Shown here: piece after piece, positions 13,983 through 23,376 of the stretch
How the letters are laid out: each line of letters opens with the position of its first letter
How positions within the stretch are numbered: the stretch's first letter is position 1
From: Paenibacillus stellifer
Lineage (GTDB): Bacteria; Bacillota; Bacilli; Paenibacillales; Paenibacillaceae
Length of the DNA: 64,000 bases
Assembly (NCBI RefSeq): GCF_000758685.1
Contig: NZ_CP009286.1
Location: forward strand, 92,501-156,500
Direction of reading: 5' to 3'
Program-made: the position numbers and the translations under genes
Notes under the pieces: model-generated
What the model was told of the DNA's origin: nothing
What the model saw: the letters and a program-made list of their open reading frames with translations, nothing else
The model's database searches: none

Positions 13983-14077
13983 ATCCTTCCGAGGGCCTCC
14001 ATTGAAGACCGCCGCCCCCTTTATTCGCGCAAAAACTCGTTTTTTGAAATTTTTAGTGTATTTGGAGGTGAGCCCGG

Positions 14078-14668
14078 ATGGGCAGGAACGCAAAACCGGT
14101 ATCCCTGCACATCGCCCAGGGCAATCCGAACCGACTGACAAAAGAGCAGTTGCAGCAGCGGCAAGAAGCCGAGGTGAAGCTGGGAAAAACTGAACTCGAC
14201 AAGCTGAAACCGCCGGCCTTCGTAAAGAATGACGTGATCGCCTTCACGCATTGGAAACAGTGCTTGAAGGAATATAAAGCCGCGGCTGCGCAGGATATCA
14301 ACCTGCTGACGAGTTCGGACGTTGGCTTGTTGGCGATGTATTGCAAGACCTATGCCGAGTACGAACGGCTGCAAAAGTCATATCAAACCATCGACAAGGT
14401 GGCCTATGACAGCGAACAGCTGGATGAATATATCGAGGACAGCGACGAATTCGATACCCGGGTGAAGCGTCAGCTCCGCAGCATGATTGCAGTCGACGGC
14501 CTGCTGCGGATCGAGACGGCCATCAATAAGAAAATGGACATGCTGCTCAAAATGCAGGACCGCTTATTCCTCAATCCGCTCGCCAAGGTCAAGAATGTGC
14601 CGAAGCCGCAGAAGAAGGAAGAGGCGCCGAGCCGTTTCGGAAGATTCGGAGGGGGCCGAGGTGGCTAA
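14078..14668 (+). CDS. Terminase small subunit, P27 family
   Basis: 196 residues. GRNAKPVSLHIAQGNPNRLT is the typical P27 N-terminus, followed by a helical core (DVGLLAMYCKTYAEYERLQK) and a C-terminal basic tail rich in Gly/Arg. It recognises phage DNA and presents it to the large subunit. GGAGGTGAGC precedes the ATG; overlaps the large subunit start by eight bases. Confidence 0.9.
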   Translation: MGRNAKPVSLHIAQGNPNRLTKEQLQQRQEAEVKLGKTELDKLKPPAFVKNDVIAFTHWKQCLKEYKAAAAQDINLLTSSDVGLLAMYCKTYAEYERLQKSYQTIDKVAYDSEQLDEYIEDSDEFDTRVKRQLRSMIAVDGLLRIETAINKKMDMLLKMQDRLFLNPLAKVKNVPKPQKKEEAPSRFGRFGGGRGG

Positions 14669-16424
14669 CCCGCAAATCTATCCTTACAACACGGTGGCCG
14701 AACTGGACAGGGTAACGGCATATGCGCAGGAAGTGGTTTCCGGCCGAATTGTGGCCGGCAAGACGCAGCGCCAGGCCTGCGAGCGACATCTTAGAGACCT
14801 TGCCCGGCAGGGGACGAAGAACTTCCCTTATGTCTTCGATCCGGACCGCGCCCATGAGATCATCGAATTTGCCGAATCACTGACACTGGCCGAAGGAGAG
14901 GAGCCCGAACCACTCCGGCTGTGGGGCTTTCAGGACTTCATTTTCGGGAGTTGGAACGGCTGGCTGACCATGGACGGTTACCGCAGATTCCGCACCTCCT
15001 ATGTGCAGGTGGGGCGGCAAAACGGGAAATCCCTCGGGAACGCGGTGCCGTCGCTGTATTACGGTAACTTCGATGGGTACAACTACCCGCAGGTGTACTG
15101 TACGGCAACCAAAGAGCTGCAGGCCCGCATCGTCCTGAAAGAATGCGTCAAGTTTATCAATGCGGACCCAGAACTTGCCGGATCAAAGTACGAGGCCGGC
15201 TTATTCACGGTCAAGGATTACGCCAGCAAAATCCTTTGCAACCTGACGCACGGCGAGATTCGGGCGCTCGGGCGGGATACAAACAGCATCGACGGTTTCC
15301 GTCCCTATTTTGCGTCGGTCGATGAGTATCACAAGCACAAGGACAATCAGATGTACAAGCTGCTGTCCGACGGCCAGAAGAAGCTGCGGCAGTGTTTGAC
15401 CTCGGTCATTACGACGGCCGGCTTTGACATTAATTCGCCGTGCTATGAGCTTTACGAATACTGCAAGCTGATCCTCAGCGGAGCCCACGAGGACGAAACA
15501 CAGTTCGTATTCATCTGCGAGCTGGACAAGGATGACGATATCTGGGATGAGGCGAACTGGCCGAAGGCGAACCCGCTCTGGACCGATCAGACGCTGGACA
15601 GCCTGCGGGCGGATGCGCTCAAGGCCCAGCAGATGCAGGGCGAAGAACTTCGGAACTTTATGACCAAGTCCCTGAATATCTGGGTGCAGTTTGCGGATAC
15701 GCAGTACATGAACATGGAGCACTGGAAAGCCTGCGCTTCGGATACAACGCTGGAGGATATGGCGGGCCGGGAATGCTATCTGGGCCTCGACCTTTCATCT
15801 GGCGGCGACTTGACCTCCGGGAACCTCGAATTTCCGCTGGACATAGACGGACAGCGCAAGTATTACATTGACTCACATAGCTGGATTCCGGCGGCGCGGG
15901 TGGCTGAACACGTCAAATCAGACAATGCGCCTTATGACATGTGGATTCGAGAGGGCCTGCTGACCCCTACAGAGACGATGGGCGGCGTCAAGACGGACTA
16001 TAAATACATCCTGACCTATTACCGGAACCTGATCAAAAAACATAATTTGAAGCTCAAAGGCATCGCTTATGACCCTCATAATGCGGATGCCTTTTTGTCT
16101 GACCTGGAAGAATTCGGCGTGCCATTGGTGGAAATCGTCCAATCGGCGCGCAGCCTGAATGATGCGACGGTCGATTTCCGGCTGGAAGTCGAGGCGGGCA
16201 ATGTGATCTATGACCGGCGCAATAAGCTGCTGACCTGGTCCATGGCGAACGCCAAGACGGTCAGCAACAGCTTCGGTGAGATCAAGATTGACAAGGACCC
16301 GAAGGCGAAGACCAAACGGATTGACCCGGTCGATGCGGTAATCGACAGCCACAAGCTGACCCTGTCTATGGCGGCCAAGGCCAAACGATCAGCTTATGAA
16401 ACGTGGGGAGTGAGACAACTTTGA
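14661..16424 (+). CDS. Terminase large subunit
   Basis: 587 residues from GTG 14661 (GGAGG eight bases upstream inside the small-subunit gene); a longer frame back to 14487 lies inside that gene and is not needed. The ATPase has GRQNGKS (Walker A, about 118-124) and VDEYH (Walker B, about 220-224); the RNase H-like nuclease has GLDLSSGGD (Asp near 377), AYDPHNADAF and DPVDAVIDSH. It pumps DNA into the prohead and cuts concatemers. P27-associated Terminase_1 type, matching the HK97-like head. Confidence 0.95.
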   Translation: MANPQIYPYNTVAELDRVTAYAQEVVSGRIVAGKTQRQACERHLRDLARQGTKNFPYVFDPDRAHEIIEFAESLTLAEGEEPEPLRLWGFQDFIFGSWNGWLTMDGYRRFRTSYVQVGRQNGKSLGNAVPSLYYGNFDGYNYPQVYCTATKELQARIVLKECVKFINADPELAGSKYEAGLFTVKDYASKILCNLTHGEIRALGRDTNSIDGFRPYFASVDEYHKHKDNQMYKLLSDGQKKLRQCLTSVITTAGFDINSPCYELYEYCKLILSGAHEDETQFVFICELDKDDDIWDEANWPKANPLWTDQTLDSLRADALKAQQMQGEELRNFMTKSLNIWVQFADTQYMNMEHWKACASDTTLEDMAGRECYLGLDLSSGGDLTSGNLEFPLDIDGQRKYYIDSHSWIPAARVAEHVKSDNAPYDMWIREGLLTPTETMGGVKTDYKYILTYYRNLIKKHNLKLKGIAYDPHNADAFLSDLEEFGVPLVEIVQSARSLNDATVDFRLEVEAGNVIYDRRNKLLTWSMANAKTVSNSFGEIKIDKDPKAKTKRIDPVDAVIDSHKLTLSMAAKAKRSAYETWGVRQL

Positions 16425-16582
16425 AGGATGGAAAGGCGGAGGAAACCCTTCGGGAATTGCTGCTGGTGGCCGGCTTCGGGGCGCTGGTAACGGGCCTATG
16501 GATGATTCATCCGCCGGCAGCATTGATTATTGGCGGCGGCCTGCTCATTTGGGTCGGATTGCCGAAAAGGAGGGATGAGTGA
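16421..16582 (+). CDS. Small two-helix membrane protein
   Basis: 53 residues from TTG 16421, which overlaps the terminase stop (TTGA). Two hydrophobic stretches (LLLVAGFGALVTGLWMI and ALIIGGGLLIWVGL) predict two membrane helices. GGGGAGTGAG lies upstream. Tiny genes of this kind between terminase and portal are frequent in HK97-like phages; role unknown. Confidence 0.65.
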   Translation: MKDGKAEETLRELLLVAGFGALVTGLWMIHPPAALIIGGGLLIWVGLPKRRDE

Positions 16583-17868
16583 TGGGGATTATATCGCGGG
16601 TCGTCAGCGGTAAGCGGGCTTACTCGCTGGAAGACTTCGACCGTTCGATGTTCTTTCGCTCACGGGGGCACACCCTGTCTGGAGTGAGTGTAACGGAGGA
16701 GTCGGCCATGCGGTTCATCACCGTCTTTTCCTGCATCCGGGTACTGGCGGAGGGGGTCGGCGCGCTGCCGCTGCATGTCTACCGGCGGCGAGCGGGCGGC
16801 AAGGGAAAGGACCGGGCGGAAGATCACCCTACCTTCGCCCTGCTGCACGATGCGCCGAACAACGAAATGACCTCGCAGGCCTGGCGAGAAAGCCAGGTTG
16901 GGCAGCTCGCCAGCAGCGGGAATTGTTATTCGGTGATCTCGCTCAACCGGCGTGGCCAGGTCGCGGAGATTTATCCGGTCGCCTGGTATAACTGCCGGCC
17001 AGTCCGCAACCTGCAGACGAACCTGCTGGAGTACGAGTTGAACGACCGCGGGAAGATCGAGAAGCTGCCGGCCGAGCGTATCCTGCACATTCCGGGATTC
17101 GGCTTTGACGGCATCGTCGGGTACTCCCCGATCCGGATGGCAGCGGAGGCGGTCGGCCTGGGCATGGCCGCGTCAGAGTTTACATCCCGCTTTTACGGCC
17201 AGGGAATGAACATCGGCAGCGCCATCGAGTTTCCGAATGCCATGTCTCCGGAGGCATACGAACGCTTGAGAGCCTGGATTAACGAGACAGGTCCGGGTCT
17301 GGCGAACTCCTGGAAGCCGATCATCTTAGAGGACGGCGGGAAATTCAGCCGTTTCCCTCTGACCTTCGTCGATGCTCAGTTTATCGAAACGCGCAAAATG
17401 AACCGAGATGAAATCTGCGGATTGTTCCGGGTGCCTCCGCACATGATTGCCAATCTGGAGCGCAGCACGAACAACAATATCGAGCATCAGAGTATTGAAT
17501 TCGTGATGCACACCCTGATGCCGTACCTGACCCGGATCGAACAGGCCTGCAACCTGAAGCTGTTCACGCCGGAAGAGCGGGCTCAGGGGTACTACGTCAA
17601 GTTTAACGTTTCCGGCCTGCTGCGCGGCGACTACAAGAGCCGGCAGGAAGGACTCAACATCCAGCGCCAAAACGGCATTATCAACGCCGACGAATGGCGC
17701 GAGATGGAGGAAATGAACCCGATTGAAGACGGCAGCGGCGAAGCCTATCTCGTGAACGGCAACATGATCCCGATCGAGGACGCCGACAGCCTGAATGATC
17801 CAGCCGGGGAAGGGGGTGAGAATACAGATGTCACAAGTTCAAATCAAAGGGGTAATCGTCGCCAATGA
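16582..17868 (+). CDS. Phage portal protein, HK97 type
   Basis: 428 residues. AMRFITVFSCIRVLAEGVGA, HPTFALLHDAPNNEMTSQAW, ILHIPGFGFDGIVGYSPIRM and FRVPPHMIANLERSTNNNIE are hallmark blocks of the HK97/PF04860 portal family. It forms the 12-subunit DNA channel and docks terminase. AAAAGGAGGGATGAG precedes the start; ATG 16582 is preferred over GTG 16579. The last 41 bases overlap the protease gene. Confidence 0.95.
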   Translation: MGIISRVVSGKRAYSLEDFDRSMFFRSRGHTLSGVSVTEESAMRFITVFSCIRVLAEGVGALPLHVYRRRAGGKGKDRAEDHPTFALLHDAPNNEMTSQAWRESQVGQLASSGNCYSVISLNRRGQVAEIYPVAWYNCRPVRNLQTNLLEYELNDRGKIEKLPAERILHIPGFGFDGIVGYSPIRMAAEAVGLGMAASEFTSRFYGQGMNIGSAIEFPNAMSPEAYERLRAWINETGPGLANSWKPIILEDGGKFSRFPLTFVDAQFIETRKMNRDEICGLFRVPPHMIANLERSTNNNIEHQSIEFVMHTLMPYLTRIEQACNLKLFTPEERAQGYYVKFNVSGLLRGDYKSRQEGLNIQRQNGIINADEWREMEEMNPIEDGSGEAYLVNGNMIPIEDADSLNDPAGEGGENTDVTSSNQRGNRRQ

Positions 17869-18544
17869 TGACCTTTGGATTTACGAATGGTTTGAAATGG
17901 AGGCGACTTCTCCGAACAAGGTAGCCGAGGAAATTGCCGCGGCGAACGGCGAGGAACTTGAGATTTACATCAATTCTCCGGGCGGTGACGTGTTTGCCGG
18001 TTCCGAAATCTATTCGATGCTCAAGGAGTACAAGGGAAGCACCACCGGAAAAATTGTCGGGATTGCTGCAAGCGCCGCTTCGGTAGCTGCGATGGGCATT
18101 AAGAACCTGCTCATTGCGCCGACAGCGCAGATCATGATTCACAACGTTTCGTCCATGGCGGCGGGGGATTACCGGACCATGCAGCACGAATCCGAAGTGC
18201 TGAAGAACTGGAACACCTCCATCGCCAACGCCTATGCCTTAAAAAGCGGAGTCTCGACGGACGAACTGCTGCGGATGATGAATAAAGAGACCTGGCTGAC
18301 TGCGCAGCAGGCCCTTGAACAGAAATTCGTGGACGGCATCCTGTTTGATGAGGAGCGAACGCTGTCCTTTGCGGCGGCAGCCGGCGGACGGGGACTGCTG
18401 CCGCGGCCGGTCATCGACAAGGTCCGGAACGAATTGCTAGCAGCCAGAAAACCAGTTCCACCCCCTGAAGCAGAGCGGACGCCTAAGGCACCGCTTTCTT
18501 TGTATGAGAAAATCAAAGCCCACAACGAAAGGAAGTATGTATAA
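17828..18544 (+). CDS. Head maturation protease, ClpP-like
   Basis: 238 residues. EIYINSPGGDVFAGSEIYSM, GIAASAASVAAMGIKNLLIA and QIMIHNVSSMAAG are the ClpP-fold catalytic blocks: nucleophile serine near 82, histidine near 105. It trims the capsid delta-domain after assembly. ATG 17828 has AAGGGGGTGAG upstream and lies inside the end of the portal gene. Its C-terminal tail (about 190-238) is charged, possibly a scaffold or capsid-binding segment. Confidence 0.93.
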   Translation: MSQVQIKGVIVANDDLWIYEWFEMEATSPNKVAEEIAAANGEELEIYINSPGGDVFAGSEIYSMLKEYKGSTTGKIVGIAASAASVAAMGIKNLLIAPTAQIMIHNVSSMAAGDYRTMQHESEVLKNWNTSIANAYALKSGVSTDELLRMMNKETWLTAQQALEQKFVDGILFDEERTLSFAAAAGGRGLLPRPVIDKVRNELLAARKPVPPPEAERTPKAPLSLYEKIKAHNERKYV

Positions 18545-19831
18545 ATGAATCTTCAACAACTGCTGCAGGCCCGTGCGGCCAAGATTGACCGTCAAGGCGA
18601 AATGCTGAACAAGGCGAAGACCGAAGCCCGGGACCTCACGAACGAAGAGGAAACGGAATTCGACGGCCTGGAAGCGGAGATTGCGGAGCTGGACAACAAG
18701 ATCAAGGTTGCCCAGAAGCGTGATGAGCGCCTGGAAAACCACGAAGCGCGCATGCGCGATCTGGATAACAGCAGTGAGCGTCCTTACCGCAACCCTGTAC
18801 CCGGCCCGGCTCCGTCGGACAAGAAAGAGAATTACGGCTTCTCGTCCTTCGGCGAATTCGTGGATGCGGTGCGGTTCGGCGACAACAAAGGCCGGCTGCG
18901 TGCTATCCGCAATGATTTCTCCATGGGGAGCGGCACAGAAGGCGGATTCGCAGTCCCGGAACAATTCCGTGAAGAGATCCTGCAGCTGATGGCTGAACAG
19001 TCCGTTGTCCGCCCGCGTGCGCAGGTCATCCCTCCGGGAACACCGCCGGATGCCAAGATCACCATCCCGTCCTTTGTCCAAGGCGCGAACGGCGCATACG
19101 GCGGGGCGACAGTCTCCTGGATCGCAGAAGGCGGCGCCAAGCCGAAGACCTCCGCAGAGCTCGGCGAAATCACGCTGGAGCCGTACGAAGTAGCCGCGCA
19201 CGTTATCGTGACGGACAAGCTGCTGCGTAACTGGAGCGCTGCTTCTGCGTTCATCCGTAACCTGCTTTCTCAAGCGATGGTAGCGGCGGAAGACACGGCG
19301 TTCCTGAAGGGCGATGGAACAGGCAAGCCTACCGGTGTTATTCCGGCCGCGGGCCGCGTCCTCATCAACCGGGCTACCGCAAGCAAGATCAGCTACCTTG
19401 ACCTGGTCGCCATGCGTGCGCGCTTCCTGCCGAATTCGCTGGAGAATGCCATCTGGGTTGTGGCGCAAAGCGCCCTGCCGCAGATCATGACGCTGCAGGA
19501 CCCGAACGGCAATTATATCTTCATCAACGGCGATGCGTCGAAAGGTATCCCGGCCACACTGATGGGCATTCCGATCCGCTTCACGGGCAAGACTGGCCCG
19601 CTCGGCCAAGTCGGTGATGTGTCGCTGCTGGATCTGTCCTACTACCTGATCAAGGACGGCTCCGGTCCGTTTATCCAGGCCTCCGAGCATGTCGAATTCG
19701 TCAACAACAAGACGGTCATCAAGTGCTTTTGGAACGTGGACGGCAAGCCGTGGGTAGCGACTCCGCTGAAGCTGGAAGACGGCGTGACAACGGCGAGCCC
19801 GTATGTCGTGCTGGGTGCTCCGTCTGTATAA
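18545..19831 (+). CDS. Major capsid protein, HK97 fold
   Basis: 428 residues. Residues 1-100 are a coiled-coil delta-domain (LLQARAAKIDRQGEMLNKAK, FDGLEAEIAELDNKIK), the part removed by the upstream protease. From about 115 the HK97 fold follows (GGFAVPEQFREEILQLMAEQ, VSWIAEGGAKPKTSAELGEI, AAEDTAFLKGDGTGKPTG, LMGIPIRFTGK). GAAAGGAAG lies upstream; the gene starts at the protease stop. Confidence 0.96.
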   Translation: MNLQQLLQARAAKIDRQGEMLNKAKTEARDLTNEEETEFDGLEAEIAELDNKIKVAQKRDERLENHEARMRDLDNSSERPYRNPVPGPAPSDKKENYGFSSFGEFVDAVRFGDNKGRLRAIRNDFSMGSGTEGGFAVPEQFREEILQLMAEQSVVRPRAQVIPPGTPPDAKITIPSFVQGANGAYGGATVSWIAEGGAKPKTSAELGEITLEPYEVAAHVIVTDKLLRNWSAASAFIRNLLSQAMVAAEDTAFLKGDGTGKPTGVIPAAGRVLINRATASKISYLDLVAMRARFLPNSLENAIWVVAQSALPQIMTLQDPNGNYIFINGDASKGIPATLMGIPIRFTGKTGPLGQVGDVSLLDLSYYLIKDGSGPFIQASEHVEFVNNKTVIKCFWNVDGKPWVATPLKLEDGVTTASPYVVLGAPSV

Positions 19832-19832
19832 T

Positions 19833-19852
19833 CTGAGCCCTTCGGGGCTCTT
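19833..19852 (+). terminator. UUCG hairpin after capsid gene
   Basis: GAGCCC-TTCG-GGGCTC at 19835-19850 is a perfect stem capped by the very stable UUCG loop, followed by TTATA. It lacks a strong T run, so it may act as an mRNA 3' end stabiliser or a partial terminator that favours capsid expression. Confidence 0.6.
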
Positions 19853-19879
19853 ATACCATTTGAGAGGAGATGAATCATC

Positions 19880-20080
19880 GTGGCGAAGAAGACCTATCAC
19901 GTTATCGCTGATTTCACCGACGCGGTGACCGGCGAGGAAGTCAAGGCCGGCAGCCTGTACGAAGCCGACGAGAAGCGCCTGCCGAAGCTGCTGGAAGCGG
20001 AAGTCATCGGCGACGAGGCGACCAAGGCAGATATTGACGCGGCAAAGAAGGCCGGTGAGGGCGATGCTGACGAGTCTTAA
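19880..20080 (+). CDS. Small phage head-associated protein
   Basis: 66 residues, GTG start at 19880 with GAGAGGAG upstream. KKTYHVIADFTDAVTGEEVK, then an acidic Ala/Lys-rich tail, resembles short proteins often encoded between capsid and head-tail connector in HK97-like phages. Overlaps the connector start by 17 bases. Confidence 0.6.
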   Translation: MAKKTYHVIADFTDAVTGEEVKAGSLYEADEKRLPKLLEAEVIGDEATKADIDAAKKAGEGDADES

Positions 20081-20609
20081 TCGGGCGCGTTCCATGATGT
20101 CCGGGGTGGACGAATCTACCCCGGATTTTGTATTGGAATCCGCGCTCGAAGCGGCCAGTATCGCCATTGAGCGGGTTTGCGGCCGCAAATTTGCGCAGCA
20201 GACGCATAAGCAGTGCCTGAACGGTTCCGGCACCCGGCTCCTGCGGCTCCGAAACTTTCCCGTGCATTCCGTGGCAGGGGTCAAGGTTTGCGGCAAGGAC
20301 CTGGCGGAGACGGATTATGTGATCGAGCCGGATAACGGCATGCTGTTTAAGGCTTCGTTTTGGCCGTCTGGCGAGCGCAATATCGAGGTTGAGTATTTGG
20401 CTGGGTATATCCTGCCGAGCGACGCAGACGGCGCCCCAGCCCCCACACTGCCCCGGAATTACGAGCTGGCCTGCATCCTCTATGCCCAAACCCTTCTGCA
20501 GCAGACGCCAGGCGTGGCATCGGAGCGGGTTGGCGATATATCCGTTACGTATGAGACGGCGACTGCTGGAGAGCTTCCGTCTGCGGTCGCTGCACTTATC
20601 CGATTGTGA
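20064..20609 (+). CDS. Head-tail connector (gp6-like adaptor)
   Basis: 181 residues from ATG 20064, GGTGAGGG upstream. The N-terminal helices (DFVLESALEAASIAIERVCG), the RLLRLRNFPVHSVAGVKVCG strand block and ELACILYAQTLLQQ helix fit gp6/adaptor-like connector proteins that plug onto the portal. Assignment rests on order and fold pattern. Confidence 0.7.
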   Translation: MLTSLNRARSMMSGVDESTPDFVLESALEAASIAIERVCGRKFAQQTHKQCLNGSGTRLLRLRNFPVHSVAGVKVCGKDLAETDYVIEPDNGMLFKASFWPSGERNIEVEYLAGYILPSDADGAPAPTLPRNYELACILYAQTLLQQTPGVASERVGDISVTYETATAGELPSAVAALIRL

Positions 20610-20620
20610 GGTGATAGTTC

Positions 20621-21091
20621 ATGGCGAGATCACGTGCCCGGCGTGCCGGTGTTCAGGTCACTGGCGAAGATATTCTTTCTGAGCTGGTCGCCAGGCTACG
20701 GCCGCTTACCCATAAGAAGGTCCGTATCGGCATGCAAGGCGACGCCGAACTGGCGATGATCGCCGGTGTCCATGAATACGGGTCGGTGAAGATGAACATT
20801 CCTGCCCGCTCCTTTATTGGCTCGGGTAAGAAGAAAGGGCAAACACCGATCGGCAAGCTGGTCCGCGGCAGCGTCGGAGAGATCGCCCGCGGTCGCAAGC
20901 AAGTGGACGAGCTGATGCAGGAAATCGGCGAGACCGGATTAGACCGGATGGTTAAGAACTTTGACCGCATCCGTCAGCCTCCGCTCTCGGCCCGGTATGC
21001 CCAGGTCAAGCGCGGACCGAACAAACTGCTTCAGCGGGATGAGGACCTGCGTGATAGCCTGACATTTGATGTTGTACCAAGGAGTGAATAA
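20621..21091 (+). CDS. Head-tail joining / virion morphogenesis protein
   Basis: 156 residues. AMIAGVHEYGSVKMNIPARS is the G-V-x-x-E-Y-G ... I-P-A-R-x-F pattern of the phage neck/virion-morphogenesis proteins (Mu gpG-like, HK97 gp10-like). It probably belongs to the neck between connector and tail. Helical C-terminal region. GTGAGGTGATAG lies upstream. Confidence 0.68.
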   Translation: MARSRARRAGVQVTGEDILSELVARLRPLTHKKVRIGMQGDAELAMIAGVHEYGSVKMNIPARSFIGSGKKKGQTPIGKLVRGSVGEIARGRKQVDELMQEIGETGLDRMVKNFDRIRQPPLSARYAQVKRGPNKLLQRDEDLRDSLTFDVVPRSE

Positions 21092-21093
21092 CG

Positions 21094-21441
21094 ATGCGGC
21101 GTTTTGGCTTTGCTGGCGTTCTCCGCAAATACGAGCAGCCTTATGATATCGTCCGGATGGCTGGCGGAAGCCGTAATGATGATGGCGATTGGATACCAGC
21201 CACCCCGGAGCGGGTGACGTACCGGGGAAGCGTTCAGCCGATCAGCGCCCGCCTTCGGGCGGCGGAAGGCGGTATGTACACGGAGACGGACCGCATGCTG
21301 TACACGACGGCCCAGCACTCTACCGGCGATCTGGTCGATGTGGCCGGCGTGCAGTACAAGGTGGACGAGACGACGGAGCGGAGTTATAGCGACGTCAATC
21401 AATACCTGCTCCGGAAGGTGGTCGCCAATGCTCCCGTTTAA
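21094..21441 (+). CDS. Head-closure (stopper-like) protein
   Basis: 115 residues: a beta-barrel-like protein (YDIVRMAGGSRNDDGDWIPA, TYRGSVQPISARL, DRMLYTTAQHSTGDLVDVAG, QYKVDETTERS). Its size, position after the adaptor and the D-x-V/G-x-x-Y-x-V ending fit stopper (head-closure) proteins of siphoviruses and myoviruses. Starts two bases after the previous stop; overlaps the next gene by 14 bases. Confidence 0.65.
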   Translation: MRRFGFAGVLRKYEQPYDIVRMAGGSRNDDGDWIPATPERVTYRGSVQPISARLRAAEGGMYTETDRMLYTTAQHSTGDLVDVAGVQYKVDETTERSYSDVNQYLLRKVVANAPV

Positions 21442-21907
21442 ACAGATCCGATTGACCATCGCCCGCGGGCTTAAAGCGGCAGCCGGCGTCCCGGCCATCC
21501 CCCTGAATGATAACGGTGATATTCCGAAAGGATCATTCCTGACCTATTCTTTCAGCGAATTTGGGGACACGGACGACGCCCGGCCGATCATCACCCAGGA
21601 GGGCGATAAAAGCATTCGCAGCAAGGCTGTGACGTTCACCGTTTCTGTCCTATCCTACGCCGATTCGGTAGATGATAGCGTCGAAAACGCCATGAAGGCG
21701 CAGGACTGGTTCAAAGTGGCTGGCGCAGAGCAGTTGCGAGACACGTTGGATGTCGTCGTTGTCCGTGTCGGATCCGTCGAGAACCGGGATATCAATATTG
21801 GCGAGGAATGGGAACGCCGGCAGGGCTTTGAAGTCGACCTCCGGGCAACGGATGTGGTCGAATCTACCCTGAATTGGATTGAAACAGCACCAATTACAAA
21901 GGAGTGA
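21428..21907 (+). CDS. Neck/tail terminator protein
   Basis: 159 residues from ATG 21428. PLNDNGDIPKGSFLTYSFSE and SYADSVDDSVENAMKAQDWF, NIGEEWERRQGFEVDLRATD match the neck-terminator family (LIC_12616/gp12-like) that caps the tail end facing the head in contractile phages. The region beginning at 21338 in the same frame lies inside the stopper gene and is not used. Confidence 0.75.
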   Translation: MLPFKQIRLTIARGLKAAAGVPAIPLNDNGDIPKGSFLTYSFSEFGDTDDARPIITQEGDKSIRSKAVTFTVSVLSYADSVDDSVENAMKAQDWFKVAGAEQLRDTLDVVVVRVGSVENRDINIGEEWERRQGFEVDLRATDVVESTLNWIETAPITKE

Positions 21908-21912
21908 TTATT

Positions 21913-22935
21913 TTGGCAGGATTGAGTGACGTTACCGTTACAATATCGGTTGCAACACCGACGCCGATTCTTGGATTCGGCAAACCGCTTATCATCGGGA
22001 CATCAGCGGCAGGTAAAGAGTATAAGTCTTATTCGGACTTGGCGGGCGTAGCAACTGACTATGCAACCGGCACCGAGGAGTACAAGGCCGCGAAGGCCGT
22101 TTTCGCGCAGAAGAATCCGCCTGCAGAGATCGCCATCGCCCAGCGCAAGACGGGTGCACCGGCGGATACGGTAGAAGGATTTATGGCGGCCATGCTGCTT
22201 AAGGACTGGCATTTCCTGATCCAGACGAGCGCAGCCGTGGCGGACATTACGGACGTGGCGGACATCATCGAGGCGGACAAGTCTCGTCAGTACATTGCCC
22301 GATCGGCTACACTGGCTGACCTTGCGACGATTAAGGCCGAGGGATACGAGCGAACAGCGGTCATCTATCATGAGGACATCGCCAATTATCCGGATGCTGC
22401 TTGGGTGGGTGCTGTCGGCAGCCTGCCGGTCGGAAGCGTGACCTGGAAGGACTGGACGCTGATCGGCATTGACCCGTTGGACCTGACGGCTTCGGAGCTG
22501 GCTGCCATCCATGCGGCCGGAGCCAATACTTACGTAACCAAGGCGGGGCGTAACGTCACCAGTGAGGGCAAGACAGTGTCCGGCTCTTATATTGACCTGG
22601 TGCATAGCCAGGATTACGTCGTGTTTAGCATCCAAAATGCTGTTCAGACGTTATTCGGCTCCGTACAGGATCAACGGCAAAAGGTGCCATATGACAATAC
22701 CGGCATTGCCATGATCGAGGGCCAAGTGCGAACAGTGCTGCAACGCGCGTTTAAAAACGGAATGATCGCCACGGACGACGACGGGCAGCCGCAGTTTACG
22801 ACGACATTCCCGCGCGCTTCCGAGGTCGATGCTGCGGACAAGGCAGCACGGCGGTATCCGGATGGTAAATTCAGCTTTGTGCTGGCCGGTGCGATTCACA
22901 GTGCGTCCATTACCGGCACTATTACATTCGAGTAA
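21913..22935 (+). CDS. Tail sheath protein, DUF3383 family
   Basis: 340 residues. The start AGLSDVTVTISVATPTPILG, the middle KAAKAVFAQKNPPAEIAIAQ and the end KFSFVLAGAIHSASITGTIT are typical of DUF3383 proteins, the sheath-like subunits of many contractile-tailed phages. The start is TTG 21913 with AAAGGAG eight bases upstream; GTG 21904 overlaps the ribosome binding site. Presence of this gene, followed by a tube gene, defines the phage as a myovirus. Confidence 0.85.
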   Translation: MAGLSDVTVTISVATPTPILGFGKPLIIGTSAAGKEYKSYSDLAGVATDYATGTEEYKAAKAVFAQKNPPAEIAIAQRKTGAPADTVEGFMAAMLLKDWHFLIQTSAAVADITDVADIIEADKSRQYIARSATLADLATIKAEGYERTAVIYHEDIANYPDAAWVGAVGSLPVGSVTWKDWTLIGIDPLDLTASELAAIHAAGANTYVTKAGRNVTSEGKTVSGSYIDLVHSQDYVVFSIQNAVQTLFGSVQDQRQKVPYDNTGIAMIEGQVRTVLQRAFKNGMIATDDDGQPQFTTTFPRASEVDAADKAARRYPDGKFSFVLAGAIHSASITGTITFE

Positions 22936-22948
22936 GGAGGGCTAATAA

Positions 22949-23347
22949 GTGGCTGAAGCAAGAACGTATGATGCTAATGACATTACGGTAACAGTCGACG
23001 GCGTTTATCTCACTGGATTTAGCGAGGACTTGGTGACCGTTGCCAAGGATGAGGACAATATCTCCGTCAAGGTGGGCGCGCAGGGTGATGTCATTGTCAA
23101 CAAGGTCAATAATCCATTAGGGACGATCACCATCACGCTGCAGGCGACAAGCCCACAAGTCCCGTTTCTGGATAAGTTGGCCCGAACCGGACAAAAGGTC
23201 CCGGTGATCGTCACTAACAATGGCGAACCTAAAGAGATCGGTACGGCGACCGAGGCCATTATCAAAAAGCCGGCAGATCGGGAATACGGCGCTGAAGCGG
23301 GCGACCGCAGCTACGAATTCCAGTGCCTTGACCTGGACATCGCTTAA
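22949..23347 (+). CDS. Tail tube protein, DUF3277 family
   Basis: 132 residues, GTG start at 22949 after AAGGAGGG. RTYDANDITVTVDGVYLTGF, then EDNISVKVGAQGDVIVNKVN and GTITITLQATSPQV give the beta-barrel pattern of tail tube proteins in the DUF3277/KPP10 group. It forms the inner tube of the contractile tail. Tail sheath and tube occur in the usual adjacent order. Confidence 0.85.
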   Translation: MAEARTYDANDITVTVDGVYLTGFSEDLVTVAKDEDNISVKVGAQGDVIVNKVNNPLGTITITLQATSPQVPFLDKLARTGQKVPVIVTNNGEPKEIGTATEAIIKKPADREYGAEAGDRSYEFQCLDLDIA

Positions 23348-23376
23348 AAAACGGAAAATCGAGAGGAGAATGAAAC

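Noticed and set aside
14487..14660. N-terminal extension of the large terminase
   Set aside because: It lies inside the small subunit gene and GTG 14661 has a well-placed ribosome binding site.
18437..20296. 619-residue minus-strand frame under the capsid gene
   Set aside because: Arg-rich antisense shadow of the capsid and connector genes.
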